DNA of 64,000 nt from Nymphaea colorata (Eukaryota > Streptophyta > Magnoliopsida > Nymphaeales > Nymphaeaceae): positions 15,995,362-16,059,361 of the forward strand of contig NC_045150.1 in the NCBI RefSeq assembly GCF_008831285.2, written 5' to 3'. A program made the translations under genes and the position numbers. Below, piece after piece: positions 58,401 to 64,000 of the stretch (its first letter is position 1; every line of letters starts with the position of its first letter). Under the pieces are notes generated by a model. It saw only the letters and a list, made by a program, of their open reading frames with translations. It ran no database searches and was not told where the DNA came from.

Positions 58401-61400
58401 TTTCGTCACATGAAGTTAATCCAACGGGTTAAACATGTTCCATTTACATTTCATGATTTAAGGGATTGAAATCACAATTTTGCAAGACGACGAATAAGAT
58501 TTCGAACCTTCATTTGATCACCTATAGTTGATCGAATGAGTTTCACATTTCATTGCATATGCACTGGTTGATTTAAGAAATTGAAATCGCAAGTTTGAAT
58601 TAAAGGGATTGCGATTAAAGCGTCCAATTGATCCCTTATTGTTAATGCAACGAGTTAAACAAGTTGTTACGTTGATCCTGAATGATTTTGTTGATTGAAA
58701 CAACGAGTTCGTGTAAATATTAATGAGATTTAAGTCATTCATTTGCTTCCTTATAGTTAATAAAGTGGGATAGACTTGTCATTTCATTCATATTGATTGA
58801 CTTAGGGGATTGAAATCACAAATTTGCATAACTACAAATGGGATTTACGACATTCATTTGATCTTTTGTATTGAATTCAAAGATTTAAACATGTTATTTA
58901 TACATTGTACGATTTAAACGATCGAAATCATAAATTCGTTCGAATGCCAATGAGATTTAAGCGTTCATTTACTTCCTTATAGTAAATCCAATGAGTTGAA
59001 CTTGTTATTTGATACTTATAGTTAATCGAATGAGTATGACTTGTCGCTGCATCTATATTACGTTATTTAAAGGGTGAATTTAAATCACAAGTTCATATGA
59101 ATGCAATTGTTTAAGCCATTCATTTCATCACATGAAGTTAATACAACGAGTTAAACATGTTCCATTTACATTTAATGATTTAATGGATTGAAATCACAAG
59201 CTTGCAAGACTATGAATAAGATTTCGAACCTTCATTTGATCACCTATAGTTGATCGAATGTATTTCACATTTTATTACGTTTGCACTGGTTGATTTAAGT
59301 AATTGAAATCGCAAGTTTGAATGAAAGGGATTGCGATTAAAGCATCCATTTGGTCCCTTATTGTTAACGCAACTAGTTAAACAAGTATTTACATTTATAC
59401 TAAATGATTTTGGGGATTGAAACAACAAGTTCGTATAAATATTAATGAGATTTAAGTCATTCATTTGCTCCCTTATAGTTAATAAAGTGGGATCGACTTG
59501 TTGTTTCGTTAATATTGATTGTCTTAGGGGACTAAAATCACAAATTTGCATAACTACAAATGGGATTTAAGACATTCATTTGATCTTTTGTAGTGAATTC
59601 AAAGATTTAAACTTGTTGTTTCTCTATCGAACGATTTAAATGAGTGAAATCGTAAGTTCGTTTGAATGCCAATGAGATTTAACCGTTCATTTACTCCCTT
59701 ATAGTTAGTCAAATGAGTTGAATTTGTTATTTGATCCTTATAGAAAACCGAATCAGAGCAACTTGTTGTTACGTTCTTGTTACGTGATTTAAGAGGTGGA
59801 TTTAAATCACAAGTTCATATGAACGTAATTGTTTAAGCCATTCATTTCATCACATGAAGTTAATCCAACGTGTTAAACATGTTCCATTTACATTTAATGA
59901 TTTAAGGGATTGAAATCACAAGCTTGCAAGACGATGAATAAGATTTCGAACCTTCATTTGATCACCTATAGTTGATCGAATGAGTTTCACATTTCATTGC
60001 ATTTGCACTGGTTGATTTAAGAAATTGAAATCGCAAGTTTGAATGAAAGGGATTGCGATTAAAGAGTCCAATTCATCCCTTATTGTTAATACAACGAGTT
60101 AAACAAATTGTTACGTTGATGCTGAATGATTTTGGGGATTGAAACAACGAGTTCGTATAAATATTAGTGAGATTTAAGTCATTCATTTGCTTCCTTATAG
60201 TTAATAAAGTGGGATAGACTTGTCGTTTCAATCATATTGATTGACTTAGGGGATTAAAATCACAAATTTGCATAACTACAAATGGGATTTACGACATTCA
60301 TTTGACCTTTTGTTGTGACTTCAAAGATTTAAACTTCTTATTTCTACATCGGACGATTTAAACGATCGAAGTCATAAATTTGTTCGAATGCCAATGAGAT
60401 TTAACCGTTCATTTACTCCCTTATAGTAAATCCAATGAGTTGAACCTTTTATTTGATACTTATAGTAAATCGAATGAGTATCACTTCTTGCTGCATTTAT
60501 ATTATGTTATTTAAGGGCTGAATTTAAATCACAAGTTCATATGAATGCAGTTGTTTAAGCCATTCATTTCAGCACATGAAGTTAATCCAACGAGTTAAAC
60601 ATGTTCCATTTACATTTAATGATTTAATGGATTGAAATCACAAGCTTGCAAGACTATGAATAAGATTTCGAACCTTCATTTGATCACCTATATTGATCGA
60701 ATGTGTTTCACATTTTATTGCGTTTGCACTGGTTGATTTAGGAAATTGAAATTGCAAGTTTCAATGAAGGTTATTGCGATTAAAGCGTCCATTTGATCCC
60801 TTATTGTTAATGCAACGAGTTAAACAACTTGTTACGTTTATACTAAATCATTTTGAGGATTGAAACGATAAGTTCGTATAAATATTAATGAGATTTAAGT
60901 CATTCATTTGCTCCCTTATAGTTAATAAAGTGGGATCGACTTGTTGTTTCATTAATATTGATTGGCTTAGGGGTCTAAAATCACAAATTTGCATAACTAC
61001 AAATGGGATTTAAGACATTCATTTGATCTTTTGTAGTGAATTCAAAGATTTAAACTTGTTGTTTCTCTATCGAACGATTTAAATGATTGAAATCGTAAGT
61101 TCGTTTGAATGCCAATGAGATTTAACCGTTCATGTACTCCCTCATAGTTAGTCAAATGAGTTGAATTTGTTATTTGATCCTTATAGAAAACCGAATCAGA
61201 GCAACTTGTTGTTACGTCCTTGTTACGTGATTTAATAGAATGATTTAAATCACAAGTTCATATGAACGCAATTGTTTAACCCATTCATTTCATCACATGA
61301 AGTTAATCCAACGGGTTAAACATGTTCCATTTACATTTAATGATTTAAGGGATTGAAATCACAAGCTTGCAAGACAATGAATAAGATTTCGTCACCTATA

Positions 61401-64000
61401 GTTGATCGAATGAGTTTCAGATTTCACTGCATTTGCACTGGTTGATTTAAGAAATTGAAATCGCAAGTTTGAAGGAAAGGGATTGCGATTAAAGCATCCA
61501 ATTGATCCCTTATTGTTAATGCAACGAGTTAAACAAGTTGTTACGTTGATCCTGAATGATTTTGGGGATTGAAACAACAAGTTCGTATAAATATTAATGA
61601 GATTTAAGTCATTCATTTGCTTCCTTATAGTTAATAAAGTGGGATAGACTTGTCGTTTCATTCATATTGATTGACTTAGGGGATTGAAATCACAAATTTG
61701 CATACCTACAAATGGGATTTACGACATTCATTTGATCTTTTGTAGTGAATTCAAAGATTTAAACTTGTTATTTCTACATCGGACGATTTAAACGATCGAA
61801 ATCATAAATTCGTTCGAATGCCAATGAGACTTAACCGTTCATTTACTTCCTTATAGTATGTCTAATGAGTTGAACTTGTTATTTGATACTTATAGTTAAT
61901 CGAATGAGTATGACTTGTCGCTCCATCTATATTACGTTATTTAAAGGGTGAATTTAAATCACAAGTTCATATGAACGCAATTGTTTAAGCCATTCATTTC
62001 ATCACATGAAGTTAATCCAACGAGTTAAACATGTTCCATTTACATTTAATGATTTAATGGATTGAAATCACAAGCTTGCAAGACTATGAATAAGATTTCG
62101 AACCTTCATTTGATCACCTATAGTTGATCGAATGTGTTTCACATTTTATTGCGTTTGCACTAGTTGATTTAGGAAATTGAAATTGCAAGTTTGAATGAAG
62201 GTTATTGCGATTAAAGCGTCCATTTGATCCCTTATTGTTAATGCAACGAGTTAAACAACTTGTTACGTTTATACTAAATGATTTTGGGGATTGAAACAAT
62301 AAGTTCGTATAAATATTAATGAGATTTAAGTCATTCATTTGCTCCCTTATAGTTAATAAAGTGGGATCGACTTGTTGTTTCATTAATATTGATTGGCTTA
62401 GTGGACTAAAATCACAAATTTGCATAACTACAAATGGGATTTAAGACATTCATTTGATCTTTTGTAGTGCATTCAAAGATTTAAACTTGTTGTTTCTCTA
62501 TCGAACGATTTAAATGATTGAAATCGTAAGTTCGTTTGAATGCCAATGAGATTTAACCGTTCATGTACTCCCTCATAGTTAGTCAAATGAGTTGAATTTG
62601 TTATTTGATCCTTATAGAAAACCGAATCAGAGCAACTAGTCGTTACATCCTTGTTACGTGATTTAAGAGGTAGATTTAAATCACAAGTTCATATGAATGC
62701 AATTGTTTAAGCCATTCATTTCATCACATGAAGTTAATCCAACGGGTTAAACATGTTCCATTTACATTTAATGATTTAAGGGATTGAAATCACAAGCATG
62801 CAAGACGATGAATAAGATTTCGAACCTTCATTTGATCACCTATAGTTGATCGAATGAGTTTCACATTTCTTTGCATTTGCACTGGTTGATTTAAGAAATT
62901 GAAATCGCAAGTTTGAATGAAAGGGATTGCGATTAAAGAATCCAATTGATCCCTTATTGTTAATGCAACGAGTTAAGCAAGTTGTTACGTTGGTACTGAA
63001 TGATTTTGGGGATTGAAACAACGAGTTCGTATAAATATTAGTGAGATTTAAGTCATTCATTTGCTTGCTTATAGTTAATAAAGTGGGATAGACTCATCGT
63101 TTGAATCATATTGATTGACTTAGGGGATTAAAATCACAAATTTGCATAACTACAAATGGGATTTACGACATTCATTTGATCTTTTGTAGTGACTTCAAAG
63201 ATTTAAACTTGTTATTTCTACATCGGACGATTTAAACGATCGAAGTCATAAATTCGTTCAAATGCCAATGAGATTTAACCGTTCATTTACTCCCTTATAG
63301 TAATCATGAGTGAACTTGTTATTTGATACTTATAGTATCGAATGATGACTTGTTGCTGCATTTATATTACGTTGTTTAAGGGGTGAATTTAAATCACAAG
63401 TTCATTTGAACGCAATTGTTCAAGCCAATCATTTCAGCACATGAAGTTAATCCAACGAGTTAAACAGGTTCCATTTGCATTTAATGATTTAATGGATTGA
63501 AATCACAAGCTTGCAAGACTATGAATAAGATTTCGAACCTTCATTTGATCACCTATAGTTGATCGAATGTGTTTCACATATTATTGCGTTTGCGCTGGTT
63601 GATTTAGGAAATTGAAATGCGAGTTTGAATGAAGGTTATTGCGATTAAAGCATCTATTTGATCCCTTATTGTTAATGCAACGAGTTAAACAACTTGTTAC
63701 GTTTATACTAAATGATTTTGGGGATTGAAACAATAAGTTCGTATAAATATTAATGAGATTTAAGTCATTCATTTGCTCCCTTATAGTTAATAAAGTGGGA
63801 TCGACTTGTTGTTTCATTAATATTGATTGGCTTAGTGGACTAAAATCACAAATTTGCATAACTACAAATGGGATTTAAGACATTCATTTGATCTTTTGTA
63901 GTGAATTCAAAGATTTAAACTTGTTGTTTCTCTATCGAACAATTTAAATGATTGAAATCGTAAGTTCGTTTGAATGCCAATGAGATTTAACCGTTCATTA
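55480..64000. repeat. Satellite array, type B: 12-monomer higher-order unit of ~1.44 kb, one orientation; continues past the window
   Basis: All monomers read GATTGAAATCACAAG-like on the plus strand. A six-monomer block of about 721 bp recurs, marked by AATAAGATTTCG at about 56341, 57049, 57772, 58494, 59216, 59937, 60659, 61381, 62092, 62813 and 63523. Alternate blocks differ: one kind has AAGACTATGAATAAG, GAATGTGTTTCAC and GTGGGATCGACTTG; the other has AAGACGATGAATAAG, GAATGAGTTTCAC and GTGGGATAGACTTG. The true repeat is therefore 12 monomers. The first block (55480-56220) is visibly more diverged. Minus-strand frames of 74-103 codons repeat with this period but lack any protein features and are by-products. 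Confidence 0.93.

Noticed and set aside
56364-63859. Series of minus-strand open frames of 74-103 codons in the right-hand array
   Set aside because: They recur with the satellite period, differ only by satellite variation, start wherever a Met happens to lie, and show no domain. They are by-products of a repeat without stops in that frame.
50283-64000. Telomere-type repeat or rDNA spacer
   Set aside because: No TTTAGGG words in series and no rRNA coding text; the ~120-bp monomer fits a satellite instead.

Overview
This is nuclear DNA from a flowering plant; the sequence does not let me name the species. It is AT-rich, full of microsatellites and repeats, and has one exact 100-base assembly gap (27144-27243). 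The evidence for a plant is: relics of leucine-rich-repeat receptor kinases of the XII type (FLS2/EFR/XA21-like) with the usual intron in the kinase domain, plant-type Ty1/copia gag and protease relics with an initiator-Met-tRNA primer site, a plant L1-type LINE with a zf-RVT tail, and a hAT-type MITE. I see no intact protein-coding gene, no tRNA or rRNA, and no CRISPR-like array. Long open frames are either broken domains or chance frames in repeats.

Layout. 1-2.1 kb: decayed LINE reverse transcriptase. 2.1-12.4 kb: gene-free DNA with dispersed blocks (called X, Y, Z, P and Q here) that recur further along. 12.2-20.8 kb: a second set of these blocks, interrupted by two opposed copia relics (12.9-15.5 kb) and by a GC-richer insertion of about 3.5 kb (16.2-19.75 kb). 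20.8-23.8 kb: AT-rich intergenic DNA. 23.8-25.5 kb: a truncated copia element with an intact-looking 5' LTR. 26.0-27.1 kb: third set of blocks P and Q, then the gap. 27.4-30.4 kb: receptor-kinase pseudogene 1. 30.4-38.6 kb: flanking DNA made of four copies of a block R and one copy of a segmental duplicate T. 38.6-41.3 kb: receptor-kinase pseudogene 2. 41.3-48.8 kb: its 3' flank, a second T copy, a copia pol scrap, purine-rich and AT microsatellites and a complete hAT MITE. 50.28-64.0 kb: a satellite array that runs off the right edge.

The two receptor kinases are paralogues; their coding parts, intron and 3' flanks align. They share a premature stop at the same kinase codon, which suggests the ancestor was already broken before duplication, although a CpG hotspot could give the same result. 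Both then decayed separately. The repeated blocks around them look like flanks of a once larger tandem receptor-kinase cluster.

The most unusual element is the satellite. Its basic monomer is about 120 bp. In the left part (50.28-55.48 kb) about six monomers in one orientation and four in the other form a higher-order unit of about 1.21 kb, so each unit carries inverted arms. At about 55.48 kb the array switches to a single orientation, with a six-monomer unit of about 721 bp alternating between two subtypes, giving a 12-monomer unit of about 1.44 kb. All coordinates were read by eye; block edges are good to tens of bases.
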